Assembly (NCBI GenBank): GCA_027604705.1
Contig: JADHYV010000097.1
Coordinates: 1-58,910, forward strand
Length of the DNA stretch: 58,910 nt
Direction: 5' to 3'
Source: Allomyces arbusculus
Lineage: Eukaryota; Blastocladiomycota; Blastocladiomycetes; Blastocladiales; Blastocladiaceae
Positions 43,313 through 54,073 of the stretch are shown one piece after another (positions within the stretch are counted from its first letter, which is position 1; every line of letters begins with the position of its first letter). The translations under genes were made by a program, and so were the position numbers. A model generated the notes under the pieces. It ran no database searches, was not told the origin of the DNA, and was given only the letters and a program-made list of their open reading frames with translations.

Positions 43313-44046
43313 CCGCCGGCCGGCCGGCCGCGGCGGGTGGGGGCACGACGCGACGCGACGCGCTGGCCGCGTGCGTCCGATGCGAGGCGAGTGGAGGAGG
43401 GTGAGACGACGAGGCCTGAAACCATGGAACCAAGGAGGGTCGGAATCCAGCAAAACCATGAAAGTCGCGCCAGAAGATCCAATGCATGGCGTAGTGAGCG
43501 GCGTGAAATGGTTCGATTTTGGTCAGTTGAGAGTCGTGCCGTGAATGCACCACGGCGCGATCACGTCGCACGGAGTCGCGCCAGTCCTCTGACCGCGCAG
43601 GGCTGGGCAGCTCGAGAAAGCATGCAGACGGGCCTAGGATGCGATTCCATTCAAGAAAACCAAGGGACGACGACAAAGAGGAAAAAAAATATACACACGT
43701 GGGCCCTCGACATCCTCGACCTGACCCTTTTCGACCCTCTTCCTCCTCTTTTCCTTGATGGACACGGCGCGGCGTGGTTGGCGATTGCGAAACGAGTGGG
43801 GAGCCAAGCCGACACCAAAAACGAGTAATCGAAAACGAGAACTGAAGAGCACAAACGAGATGAGATGCCTCAAAAGCACATGGTTTCCCTGTCGCGCACC
43901 GGGTGAAGGAGCGAGCACGAGCACGGGAAGCCAACACACACAACGCCGGACGAGTGACGCGCGCGCGCGCCCGACGCGGAAACACCGACGACGGCAGAAA
44001 AAAAGAAAGGGGACGGTAGCGGGAGTGACAGCAACGGGTGGGCGCT
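43313..44046. other. Intergenic region, no gene supported
   Basis: Open frames on both strands lack domains and splice logic. It lies between the 3' ends of the Tctex (+) and R-SNARE (-) genes. Confidence 0.4.
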
Positions 44047-44636
44047 TCACGGCTTGTTCTCCTGTGCGCTGTTGTTGTCCTTGTTGAGGACGAGCGGGAC
44101 TAGACGAAGAGCATCAGGGATTGGGTCAGTACTCTGTCCGTCGGGTCGCGCGCGGTCCGCGCCATGCCGCTGCCGGTGTCGGTGGACCTGAACGCGGGGC
44201 GGGTGGTGCCGCGCGCGCATACCGCGCGGCACGCCGAGCACGCGGAAACATACGAATGATCGCGAGCAGAATCGCAACGACAATCAAGAACACGATGATC
44301 TTGAGCTTCATGTTCTTCCACCACTACACACACACACGCCCGCAACGCCGTCAGTCCTCCCGTCCGCTGCCCCGCCTCTTCGTCCGCTGTGAGCCGTACC
44401 ATCTGCTTGCGCACTTTGGTCGCGCCACGACGAAACTGGTTGGCCGACTGCGACAAGTCCTCGGTCTTGGTCTGCAGCGTGTCGAGCCGCTCGCCGCGCT
44501 CCATGACTTTTTCAATGTTTTGCTGCATGATGCCGACGACTTCGTTGACCTGCGCCTGGATCGCCGACGTCTTGGACGGGCCCGCCGTCGCTTGCTGCGT
44601 CGGGGATTGCGTGTGCGCCGAGGCGTAGCCGGACAT
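44047..44636 (-). CDS. Synaptobrevin/VAMP-type R-SNARE
   Basis: Exons 44400-44636, 44254-44323 and 44047-44099 give 119 aa. The SNARE motif [20 protein letters not shown]...[15 protein letters not shown] has the zero-layer Arg in [13 protein letters not shown] at the membrane border and a C-terminal anchor [15 protein letters not shown], completed by the third exon (LPLVLNKDN...), match yeast Snc1 and animal VAMPs. The intron 2 splice (154 nt) keeps the anchor hydrophobic, whereas reading through would insert charged residues. It drives fusion of secretory vesicles with the plasma membrane or endosomes. The N-terminus is short and Ser/Thr/Gln-rich, without a longin domain. Confidence 0.9.
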
Positions 44637-45165
44637 GGTGGATGGGCTGGTGGTGCGGTGGGTCGGTGTTGGTGCGGGCGGTCGGGTCCAAGGCACGGCG
44701 CGCGGGGTGCGGCGGGTCGAGTGCGTTCGCGCGGGCGGGTCGAGTGCGGCAAGTCGCGGCCGTGCGGGGTGCAGGTGTGGTCGAGGTGCCGGAGGTGCGT
44801 GGGTGTTCGGGAGAGGGGGAGCGGCACGGGAGGGATGATCGAGGCGCTGATGACTTTCAGTCGTTGACGTTGCGGGCTGCCCAAGTCAGCTGCGTGGCGA
44901 AATGTGCGGTCTGGCGTGGGCGCTTGGCGGTAGCGGTCCGCCGTTCTTTTGTCGGCGCTTCCTGCTTGCTGTTCCGGCTCGGATTGGCCTTGGCCGAATC
45001 GTTCTCCACTCACCCCACTGACATTTTGGCGGGCGAATGGGCAACAAGTGGATGCGCGCGCAACCACTCTGACGGGATCGACGCGCTGCCGAGAAGCCGT
45101 CACGCTCCTCCATCCCGATCAATCCAACGCGCAACGATGCCAAATAAATACCTAACCCCCCAAAT
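44637..45165. other. Intergenic region upstream of the R-SNARE
   Basis: Holds the R-SNARE promoter side and the 3' flank of the presenilin gene. No gene recognised. Confidence 0.4.
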
Positions 45166-46920
45166 CTACACCAGCAACCGCTGATTCGCGACCATCTGCG
45201 TGAATGGCACCAGCGAAAACGCCGACCCCAGGTAAAATACGATCCCAAACGTGATCGAGATCGGCAATGCCGGCAACGCCTTCCTCGTAATCGCCAGCAA
45301 CAAGATCGTCATGGTCATGCCCGTCGTCACGGCAATAATGCACGCGATCGTCGTGACCCAATCGGTCATGGCCGCGCGCGCCGTCAGCACCGAATAGAAA
45401 ACAAAGTCGCCAAGACCGAGCTTCAATCCGGAATCGTCGTCGTCGTCGTCGTCGTCGTCGGCGTCGGCGAGCGTCGACGGCACACGCGGCGCGGTCGCGG
45501 CGTGGGCGGGAGGTGGTGCTGGTGCGCCGGGTGTGCCGGTGGTGGCGGGATCGACGAGCCGCCGCAACGACCCTTCCGACTCGGACGACTGCGCAGTCGG
45601 GGCCGGCGGGTCGTCGGGCGCGAGACCCGGTAAGAGCGTGGCCGGCGCGGCGGGGGATCCACCGGGTCGCCTCGGCGCGCCGGGCGTCGCCGACATGAAC
45701 CAGACGCAGGCGCCGACCGAGTAGACGAGCATTTCAATGTTCTGGTTGCGTTCCTTGACCGTGTTGAGCAGTGCGCGCAGCGGGCCGTAGGGGGAGAGGA
45801 CGGCAAAGAGATCCCACAAGACGAGTAGCGCAAGGAGGATCCAAGTGGTCCATTCTTGCAGGCCAGTCAGGGCGAACGCCTACGACGGTGGAGAGTGAGA
45901 AGGGCAGTACTCGTGACGGAGGAAACGGGTGGAGAAAGACGAACAGACCATGAGCGACGAGATGAGCACGAGGTAAATCTGCTGCACGAACCTTGGCGCG
46001 CGCCAAAACGTGCCGACAATCCCGACAATTGCGAAATTATACAGGCAGAACCCAAGCGTCACGTAGTCGATGACCATACGGAACGCGTTGATGATCGACA
46101 AAGACAATAAAAACCCGGTAAACCCGAGCACCGAGATCAAGACGAGCGAGAAGAGCCCGTAAATGATCTTCATGCAATTATACTTGAAGAGCAAGACCAG
46201 AATCACCGTCATGACGGCAATCTGCGCCAGGATAATGCCCGCGTTCATGAACCCGCCGGCAAGCCGCGCGCCGCTCGACGCGGTCGCGTCTTCCTTGTAG
46301 ACGGTCCAGACGGATCCGGCCGGGCGGAATTCTTGCGACGACATGGAAATTTTGGTCCAGGCGATCGACAGCAGGATGCAGATCAGGATCGGGCGCACGA
46401 GTTTGGTGACTTGCGCCGTGTAGAAGAGTAGGTCGGCCGCCGTGTCCGGGTCGTACCCGAGCGTGTGCAATCGCGCAACGGTGGTCTCGGGCAGCTGCGA
46501 CGCGTCAATGTGCGCGGTGTGGTGCGGGTGCGCGGCCGTCGTCGTGGTGGCGGAGGTCGCGGTCGCGGCGGCTGGAAGACCGGGAACGGCTGGTGCCGCG
46601 GACGTCAGTCTTCCACCCATTCTTCTTGCTCGGTGCAATCTGTCGGCGGACCACGTACTTGGCACGGCGGCGGTCGCCTTGCACACAGGCGCGTGCGCGG
46701 GCCAGTCGGCGAGCTGGCACGCCTGGCTGCAGTAGGAAATGGCGGGCCCGCACTGCGAGCAGGCCGAGGTCGCGCGCTTGCCGCACACGCGGCACACGGC
46801 AGGTGGTGGAGCCGGCCCTGGTGTACGTGCGCCGGCATTCTGGTCGGCGGCACTGGTCGAGGCGCCAGGCTTGGACGACATGGCGGCGACGGCGTTGCCG
46901 GGATTGGGTGGTGGCGGCAT
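45166..46920 (-). CDS. Presenilin with N-terminal MYND zinc finger
   Basis: Exons 46659-46920, 45949-46589 and 45166-45879 give 538 aa. Residues 43-80 are a complete MYND finger, C-x2-C-x7-C-x2-C-x6-C-x3-C-x7-H-x3-C with the usual Trp before the His. Then follow nine predicted membrane spans of presenilin, the intramembrane aspartyl protease of gamma-secretase. The catalytic Asp residues are in VLWDLFAVL (D324; the usual YD is WD) and GLGDFVFYSVL (D459), and the PAL motif is in ALPALPISITFG (504-506). The large loop holds nine Asp in a row. The first intron (69 nt, GTACGT...CAG) reads open and lies between MYND and presenilin, so finger and protease share one frame with or without splicing. 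A second ATG at 46881 would also include the finger. Confidence 0.88.
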
Positions 46921-47504
46921 GGACTGGCCGAGTGCAGGTCAAGTTGGTGGGTGGATTGGCTGCGCCAGGGATTGGATCCGTGACGTGTCGCGCCCGTGAA
47001 TTACAGCGTCGCGGTGCCGGTGCTCGTGCTCGCCTGGTATTGATGCTCGTGCTCGCGGTCGTAGTCGTTGCCCGTGGCCGTGCGCTAAGTCGTGGTGGTG
47101 GAGCGCGGTCGCGGGCGACACCGGCCGCGCCGGTGCTGACGGCGGCGTTCAGGAGGCCGCCCACGGAAGAGGCGGCGCGGGCGGCGCCAAGACCGGTCGA
47201 GTCGGGAGATGGCAGGGGCGTGCAGGGACATCACCTGACCGCGCCGCGAGGGCTATTGAGGCAGCGCGCGCCTGGCCCCGCTCATGTCTCACCCCGCGCG
47301 CGCCGCTGCTCCGCCCGTGATCAGGCGCGGCATCACCTGCCGAGAGCGCTGCCACGGGAACACGCGCTCCGGCGGGCGCGGCCGACCGGCCAGCCGAGCT
47401 CGCGCTCTCTCTCGCGCACGACCCGCTCGCTCCAACCATCGCCACACCGCCGTCTTCGAACACCAGCTGCACCGACCGCACGGCCGCCAACGACACCGAC
47501 CGTG
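46921..47504. promoter_or_regulatory. Region between divergent presenilin and 47.5-kb gene
   Basis: 584 bp, GC-rich, without TATA box. CGTGCTCGC-type repeats near 47023-47058 are the only pattern seen. Confidence 0.3.
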
Positions 47505-48613
47505 ATGCACCACTTCCCGCTCGCGCACCGCCACCGCAAGCACAAGCCCGGCACCGCCGAGGCCATGGCCGCGACCTCGGCTGTCGCGCAGCGCGACGCG
47601 GCCGCCGTGGCCGGCGCCGGCACGGGCCCGGCTTTCAACGAGGCCGACGTGCCGCTCGGCCGCGCACCAGGTGGGAGCACGATCGCGACGCCCGACGCGC
47701 CCGTGGCCGAGCTGCACCATCTGCGCTACGTGCACCACACGCGCCACGCGGGCCTGTTCCGCAAAAAGCACTACCATTCGTACGAGGTACGCCGCGCTCG
47801 GTCTGAGCGAGGCAATTGAGGGTTGCGGTTGAATCTGACCGATCTGATCCGGTCGCGACGCGCATGAAGTTTGACCACCCGCACTGGGAACGGCTCGAGA
47901 CGATCCCGCTCGGCGGCGCGACGATTCCTGCCGCGCTCGAGGGCACGTCCTCCTCCACGACGCGTACAGCCCCTGTCCCGCCGCCGCGCGACTCGGCCGT
48001 CGTCGCGTCGGCGCCGCCCTCCGAGTCCGTCGTAACGCGCACGGAAACCACGACCACGACCGTCGAGCCAGAACCGCGCCCGTCGTTCCACCGGCACGCG
48101 TCGTACGACCGGCACGTCTCTGTCGTCGAGGACGTCGAGCTGCGCCGCACCTCGTCTACGCCCACCGCCCCTCTCCCCCCGCCCACCCGGCGCATCCCGT
48201 CGGCCACATCCACGTCGCGTTCCGTCCGGTCGCTCCGGCTCGACGAACCGGACGTGGCCGCACGGTACCGCGACATTGACGTGGACCGCGAACTCGAGTT
48301 GGCCCGTGCGCGGATGATGGCCGACGAAGCGCGCGCCCAACGCACGGGTGGGCACCAGCACCGCACTCTGTCGGGGCCCGTCGAAGACCCGCACGAGTAC
48401 TCGGCCGACCGCACGCGCGTGCCGCACCCGGACGCGGAGCCGGCCGGGGATTGGGTGCCTATGCATTACCGCGACGACTACGTTCCGCAGGCGCGCGAAG
48501 AGCCTTCGATCATGGGTGCGGGGATGGCGTCGTCGAGCGCGGGCGCGCCGGGCCGGCTCGACGATCCGCGGCAGTGGCGTGCCGCGTCGCCGGGGACGGT
48601 CGAGCGCGTGTGA
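47505..48613 (+). CDS. Hypothetical, largely disordered protein (2 exons)
   Basis: Exons 47505-47786 and 47870-48613 give 341 aa. The intron (83 nt) starts GTACGC and ends ATGAAG; phases agree. The protein starts MHHFPLAHRHRKHKPG. It has a conserved-looking core around the splice site (RHAGLFRKKHYHSYE then FDHPHWERLETIPLGG) and is otherwise Ser/Thr/Pro/Arg-rich with many acidic and His residues. No membrane span, signal peptide or known domain. Codon use resembles the neighbouring genes. Confidence 0.6.
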
Positions 48614-48639
48614 ATGTGGAGAGGAGAGGGGCCGGGTTG

Positions 48640-49210
48640 GTTGATCCGGCCGGCCGCGTCCAGCCGGCACTGGCACGGTTTGGCGAGGCGGTCGCTGAGT
48701 TGGTTGCGCGTCGATTGACGGCGAGATTGATGAGCAGCACGAGGAAGAGTCCCCCCATCATGTACGATACAGATCCGCCCGCACAGAAAGAAAGAAAGAC
48801 GCGCCTTGTTTCCATGATCTTGGACACTTGATCGCCGACAGGGCGCACCAGCGCGAAGTCAGGGTCGATGCTGTCGTGGCAAATACTGGTCGTGGCAAGG
48901 GTACGGCTGCCACGGGGATCAACTTGCTTGTCAGGTTCACCTCGCCGGCTACCCACGCGAGCAGCGCATCGTTGTCAACAATGGTGGGCTGCAGCAAAAA
49001 CTCACACCCACGCACGTTGCCCTGCACATTTAAGTCCCCGCAATTGGCCAGCGTCACCATTTTCAACGACCATGCACGAATCGATGACCCGGCTGACCAG
49101 CCGGCAAGTGGGTTGCCGCCCGTACTTTGATGAGTGCCGGCCCTGTCCGCGCCCACGGCCGAGTGCTCCCGACCGCGGGCACTGCGCGCGGCTCCGCCAC
49201 CGGGCACACT
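48640..49210 (-). CDS. Possible single-span membrane protein, frame unclear
   Basis: Two minus-strand frames join near 48880. The first reads VTLANCGDLNVQGNVRGCEF and further residues in a secreted-protein style; the second has GGSVSYMMGGLFLVLLINLA, one strong membrane span followed by Arg residues. No canonical intron bridges them, so this may be a relic or contain an undetected short intron. The frame runs into the 3' end of the convergent gene. Family unknown. Confidence 0.3.
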
Positions 49211-50443
49211 TCAATGCATCGACGCGGTGCAGGTGTTGGAGGTCAACGTGGAGGTCGGTTGATGGCGCCGCCATCGCGAACCTCCATGCCCGTCAGGCTT
49301 GTCGACCTGCAGTGCACGACCTTGCCCGCGCGGGCACGAGAGCTCGACCAACGACCACTGTACGTCCCGCACTCTCGTCGTGGACACGCCGGCCGTCCTC
49401 TCTGCGCATGTCTGCAGCTCTGGAAACTCTCGCTTGAATGACGGCCAGAGTCCCTCGTCCGTGCGGCGCCGCCTCTTTGTGGTCCCTCTCCCGCTCGACG
49501 CCACGCCAGCGGCCCCATTACAAGAAACAAGAAACAGTCATGGGACCTTGTCGCGCCCGTCCTCGTCCGGCTATTTTGATTTTGTCGCTGCGCGTGCAAA
49601 TGTGCCACGCAAAGACAAACAGCGCGTGCCCGTATTTGCGTCGCTTGGCTGGGTGCGTCGGCCTCCACTCGCCGTGGTTCCCAAATGAAAAACCTGGTCG
49701 TCTGATCCCAGTCTGCATGAAACTGGCGATGCATGCCGATTGGTGGGCGAACAATTGGGATCATGGGGCCGTGCCGGTCCTGTTTTGACGCGCCCTTGCG
49801 CGCCGTGGCGATCTGGCTGGTCGGCGCACGCGCCCGCCGCGCCCGCTGTCCAATCGCCAAGCGACGCTGCCCGCATGGACGCGCTGACGACCCAGGATCC
49901 CGGACCGACCATCGAGTGCGAGACGAGACGGGGGCGCGCGGTGGAGAAGCGAGGCGCGCGCTCGACGGCTGGTTGATCCAACGCTGTGAGCGCGCACGCC
50001 GGATTTTGAGTGCCCGTCCTGCTCCTGCTTCGGCGCGCGCGTGACGGAGCCCGAGACGCCAGTTGCCGTTGACCCGTTCCCGCTCGCGGAGGTCGTGTGG
50101 CCCACCGCCGACGGTGACGCTGATCGATACGCCGCCTCGGTCTTCTCGGATCCTGCACCGGCCAACGTCAACCCCAACCCAACCAAGCACGTCGCTTGGC
50201 GCACGCTCGACGTGCTCCACAAATACCGCGACCGACCGCCGCCGGCTCCCGTCCCGGACCTTCTCTCTCCTCTCCTCTCTCTCCAGTAAACCGTTCTCCT
50301 TGTCGCGTGCTTGCGCTGTTGCTTCGCGTGCTCCTTGTTTGACGGCGCCGCCACCCCCACGTTGCTCGTCGACCGACCCGCGCGAGCACGTTTTTCTTCC
50401 TCGACCGACGGTTTCTCGATCCGCGACCCACCCACCACGCACC
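49211..50443. other. Long spacer upstream of the transporter
   Basis: No gene supported. The long minus-strand open frames here are Arg/Ser-rich and look like GC-rich chance frames. Confidence 0.4.
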
Positions 50444-51994
50444 ATGACGGCCGGTCCCGACGTGCCTCCTGGCTCGGCGAGCGCATTGCGCGTCTTCATT
50501 CTGCTGCTCAAGTCGAACATTGGCACGGGCGCACTCTTCTTGCCCGGTGTACGTTTCTCTCCACTCTCCTTTCGCGTTGGAAATGGATTGGAGCCTGATG
50601 CCTGACGCCCGATCCCGATCCGATTGATAGGCATTCGGTGATGGCGGATATGCGTTCTCGTTTGTGCTCTTGATCGTGCTCGCGTTCCTGTCGACGGTCG
50701 GCATGGTGTTGCTCGCGCAGACGAACCAGCTCGTGCCCGGCTCGTTTGAAGAGATGGGCAAGAAGTTGTATGGCAGGTGGCTGCACCTGCTGATTCTCGG
50801 CAGTGTCGCGCTCGCGCAGTCGGGCTTTTGCTCAGCGTACACGGTGTACGTACCCACTCATCCATTTCCTCTTTCTCGTCCCGCGGCAGCCTAAGCTGAT
50901 CCCAACGTGCCCACTCCCATAGCTTTATTGCTCAAAACACGGTCGAGTTCATCCGGCGCGTCTCGCACGACACGATCCTGCTCAAGACGTGGCACATTAT
51001 TCTGATCGAGCTGGCCTTCTTCATCCCGTGCTCGTGGGTGCGGCGCGTCGAGAACTTTTCGGCCTTTTCGCTCATGGGCAACGCGTTTGTCCTGTTTGGG
51101 CTCGGCGTTATTTGCGTCTCAGGTATCTCGCACATTGTCGATGTCGGCCACATCGCTGAGGGTATTGTGCAGTTCAACCCAGACAAGTTTGCGCTGTACA
51201 TCGGCACCGCCGTGTACGTGGTTCTCCACCCGATTCCGATTGCGCGGCGACGCAGAGACTGACGCGTGTTCCCGCGATTAGGTACACGTACGAGGGGATT
51301 GGTCTCGTGATCCCGGTCTCGCAGTCGATGAAGAACCCGCAGCGGTTCCCGCTCGTGCTCTCGCTCGCATTGACGGTGACGACGGCCGTCTACCTGTTTG
51401 TCGCGTCGTGCGGGTACCTGGCCTGGGGCCCGGACGTCAAGCCGATTGTGCTCTTCAACCTGCCCGAGGGCGGGTTCACGTCTGCCATCTACATTCTCTA
51501 CATTGTCGCGATTCGTACGTTTCGCTTTCTTGACCCGTGATCGACGCGTTCCCTCCTCGACAATGAAACTGACCTCACCACCCCCGCTCTCGCTCATTCC
51601 AGTCCTCTCGTGGCCGCTCATCCTGTTCCCGGCGACCGTCATCGTCGAGCGCCTTCTCGTTCCTGCACCCCCAGTCGAACTGGAAAAGGGCGCCAAACCC
51701 GTGCGCGGGGCCGACTGGTCCGCACGCAAGCGGTACTGGGTGCAGAACGCGGTGCGCACGTGCCTGGTGCTGGTGATCGGGTGCGTCGCCTATGCCGCGG
51801 GCGAGGCACTCAACAAGCTCGTCTCGATCATCGGGTCGTTTGGGTGTGTCCCGCTCAGCTTCGTCTACCCGGGCCTGCTGCACATGCGGTCGCACCCGGA
51901 ACAGGGGATGCTCGGCCGGTTTACCGATTGGTTCCTCGTCGTCGTCGGGACGATCGCGATGCTGTATGTGACAGTCATGACCTTTATGTCGTAG
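50444..51994 (+). CDS. Amino-acid transporter, AAAP family (AVT3/AVT4, SLC36-like)
   Basis: Exons 50444-50548, 50631-50845, 50923-51213, 51282-51514 and 51603-51994 give 411 aa with about eleven membrane spans. The start FILLLKSNIGTGALFLPGAFGDGGYAF is split by intron 1 and is the family hallmark (LLKxxxGTGxLxLPxAF). Further family features are YTYEGIGLVIPVSQSMKNP and the following FPLVL. It most resembles vacuolar exporters AVT3/AVT4 and lysosomal SLC36 proteins, moving neutral amino acids with protons, though the long N-terminal cytosolic domain of AVT3 is missing. All introns (68-88 nt) begin GTACGT and end YAG or TAG. Confidence 0.85.
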
Positions 51995-52532
51995 GTGGGC
52001 GAGGTGGGGATGGTTTGGTAGCTTTGGATTTCTGTTTTTAGATGGCGCGTCGGTCGGCTGTGTTGGCTGGTTGCGCTGGCAAGTCATAGTGTCCCCTCGT
52101 CTTGTCCCTGCTCTGTGCGCTGGATTTTAAATCAATACCATTCGTTTCTCTTGGGTGTTCTTGGTCTTGCGGGATCCGCTGGTGCTCAACGGACCCACCG
52201 ACAAAAGCGGTGGTGTGGAGAATGGTGGAAAATCATGGATCTCCGAGCGGACATGGAAATGAAGGACAGACAGCCACTTTCGGAATGACGTGGACTGTTC
52301 TTCTTGTACAGCTTGGTCACCACCTGAGAGAGAGTCAGTCGTCCGTCAACTCACGGCCACGGTCGTCGCGCTCTCCCCCCCGCTGCGCGCGCCACCCTTG
52401 CGCGCCAATCTAGGCGCGGCCGTCCCCGCGCAGTGCCTCCCTCCTGGTCGACGCGTATTTGGTCGACTGGCGACCCAATCCTCATCCATTTCCGGCACTG
52501 CGCGATACCAAGCAGCGACACCAGCACTAACC
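51995..52532. other. Intergenic region
   Basis: 3' flank of the transporter and promoter side of the next gene. No gene or RNA recognised. Confidence 0.4.
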
Positions 52533-53349
52533 ATGGCCGCCACCACCGGACCGCCCAGGACGCCCCTCGCTTCCCTTCGCGACCCGTCGCTGCGCGAGAC
52601 GCTGCTCGGCAAGAAGAGCCATGGCATCTTTGTCGACCCCGCCAATCTTCGCGGCCACAACGGCAAGCTTCTGGCCGGAAAGGGGGATCAGTTCCAATTG
52701 GAGTTGCTCGGGCGGTTTATCGCGAGCCACGAGGGTGTCGCCGAGTTTCTCGCCACCGTGGCGGTCAAGAAGGTGCCCGCTGAAATCTTCATGGACGTGG
52801 ACGTCAAGTTGCCATACAACCGGCACATGTCGCTGGCAATCCACGCTAAGGAAGTGGTGTGTTTGCATGGCGTCGACGCCAGGTCTGGCCAGCTGGAGCG
52901 GGATACAGACAGTTCGTGTTCCTGATCACTAGGCGGGACTCGGCGCCATTGGCGACATGGACGTCGAGCTCTATCCTGATGGCGTGATCGACACCGACAA
53001 GGACCCGTTGCTCAAGTTCAAGTACAATGTGCGCATGCAGGGCGACGAGCAGACGCGCGCCGCCGCGGCCGCGGACTTGGCCGACATGACGCTGCATCAC
53101 GCGCCAAGAGTGCGCGTCGGACGCAGAGGGATCACTGCACACCCCTCCGCCGACCAGCGGCCCATCGACAGGTCTGGTGCAACCGATTCTGGGGGGGGCG
53201 TGTACCGACAAGTTGCAGGAAACGGCGTGCACGGCAAGGTGCAAAGGACCCGTGCACGACATCCCACTCGATGGAGTTGCCCCGATTCGAAGACGGTGCG
53301 CCTGCTCGGTTGCAGGACAGGGTTGAGTACTGCGGAAGCGGGTCTGTAG
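52533..53349 (+). CDS. Hypothetical protein (2 exons, 3' end uncertain)
   Basis: Exon 1 (52533-52856, 108 aa) joins exon 2 at 52933 after a 76-nt intron (GTGTTTGC...CACTAG) without frame change. The first ~180 residues read as a folded domain (SLRETLLGKKSHGIFVDPAN, FIASHEGVAEFLATVAVKKV, MDVDVKLPYNRHMSLAI, then LGAIGDMDVELYPDG). After about 53100 the frame stays open to a TAG at 53347-53349, but coding character is better in another frame between 53170 and 53320 (Cys-rich). Either a further intron or a frame break lies there, near a run of eight G. Family not recognised. Confidence 0.45.
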
Positions 53350-54073
53350 GAAGGGGGACAGCATTGGCGCCCAACAAGCGGATCGGGTGTGTGCCTAGAG
53401 ACGACACGCGGACGCGTCAACCAGGTAGTTATTTGGGTCGCGTGCATATTCGAATACGGTTGCGTTTGATGCAAGGCCATGCTCTGCATGTGGTCAAGTC
53501 AGGTACGAAGCCGTGCCAAGCGCGCGGTCGTGACAGATGCAAAGTGGTGTCGAGTGCACGGTCACACGGCGGATCATCGCGCTGATAGCAAGGGTGTATA
53601 TGATGCCCACCTACGTCGAGCGAGAGGTCATGGTGAACATGTAGACGTGTTGAGCGTGTGGTTGCGTTGAGCGCGACGTCGAACTGGGCGTGCTGTTGCG
53701 CTGGGAGGACAGTTTTGTGTCGAGCGTGTGGTCGCACCGCGTGATCATGTCGTAGACGGAGATATTGTCGGGTTGGATGGCACGGCATGCGTTGCTCTTG
53801 CCCGGTCATGGCCTTGCACAGAGGTGGAATATCAATAGGGATCGCGACATCCCTATCTTCTGGATTGTGTGCGCGGGAACGGCCGCACGACGAGCGCGTC
53901 GCCGCGTCGAGGTCCCGGTGGTGACCGACAAGGTGGAAGCGCGAGACGTTTGCTGCGAGACTGTCGCGGGGAATCCACGTGCGCGGCTTTCGATCGCGCC
54001 TCGGACTCACTCCTTCGCTTGCCTGCACTGTCGCGTCGGTTCGCTCCCTCTCTCCTTGCCGACCGACAGCAAT
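53350..54073. other. Spacer upstream of the Spartan gene
   Basis: An open plus frame reaches back to 53765 but has no conserved content; treated as 5' untranslated region and promoter. Nothing else recognised. Confidence 0.4.

Noticed and set aside
44254-44311. SNARE reading through intron 2
   Set aside because: Read-through would add Arg-rich residues inside the membrane anchor; splicing to 44099 restores a normal hydrophobic anchor and keeps phase.
49243-50865. Minus-strand open frame of ~540 codons
   Set aside because: Arg/Ser-rich, without domain or splice signals, and it overlaps the first exons of the transporter on the other strand.
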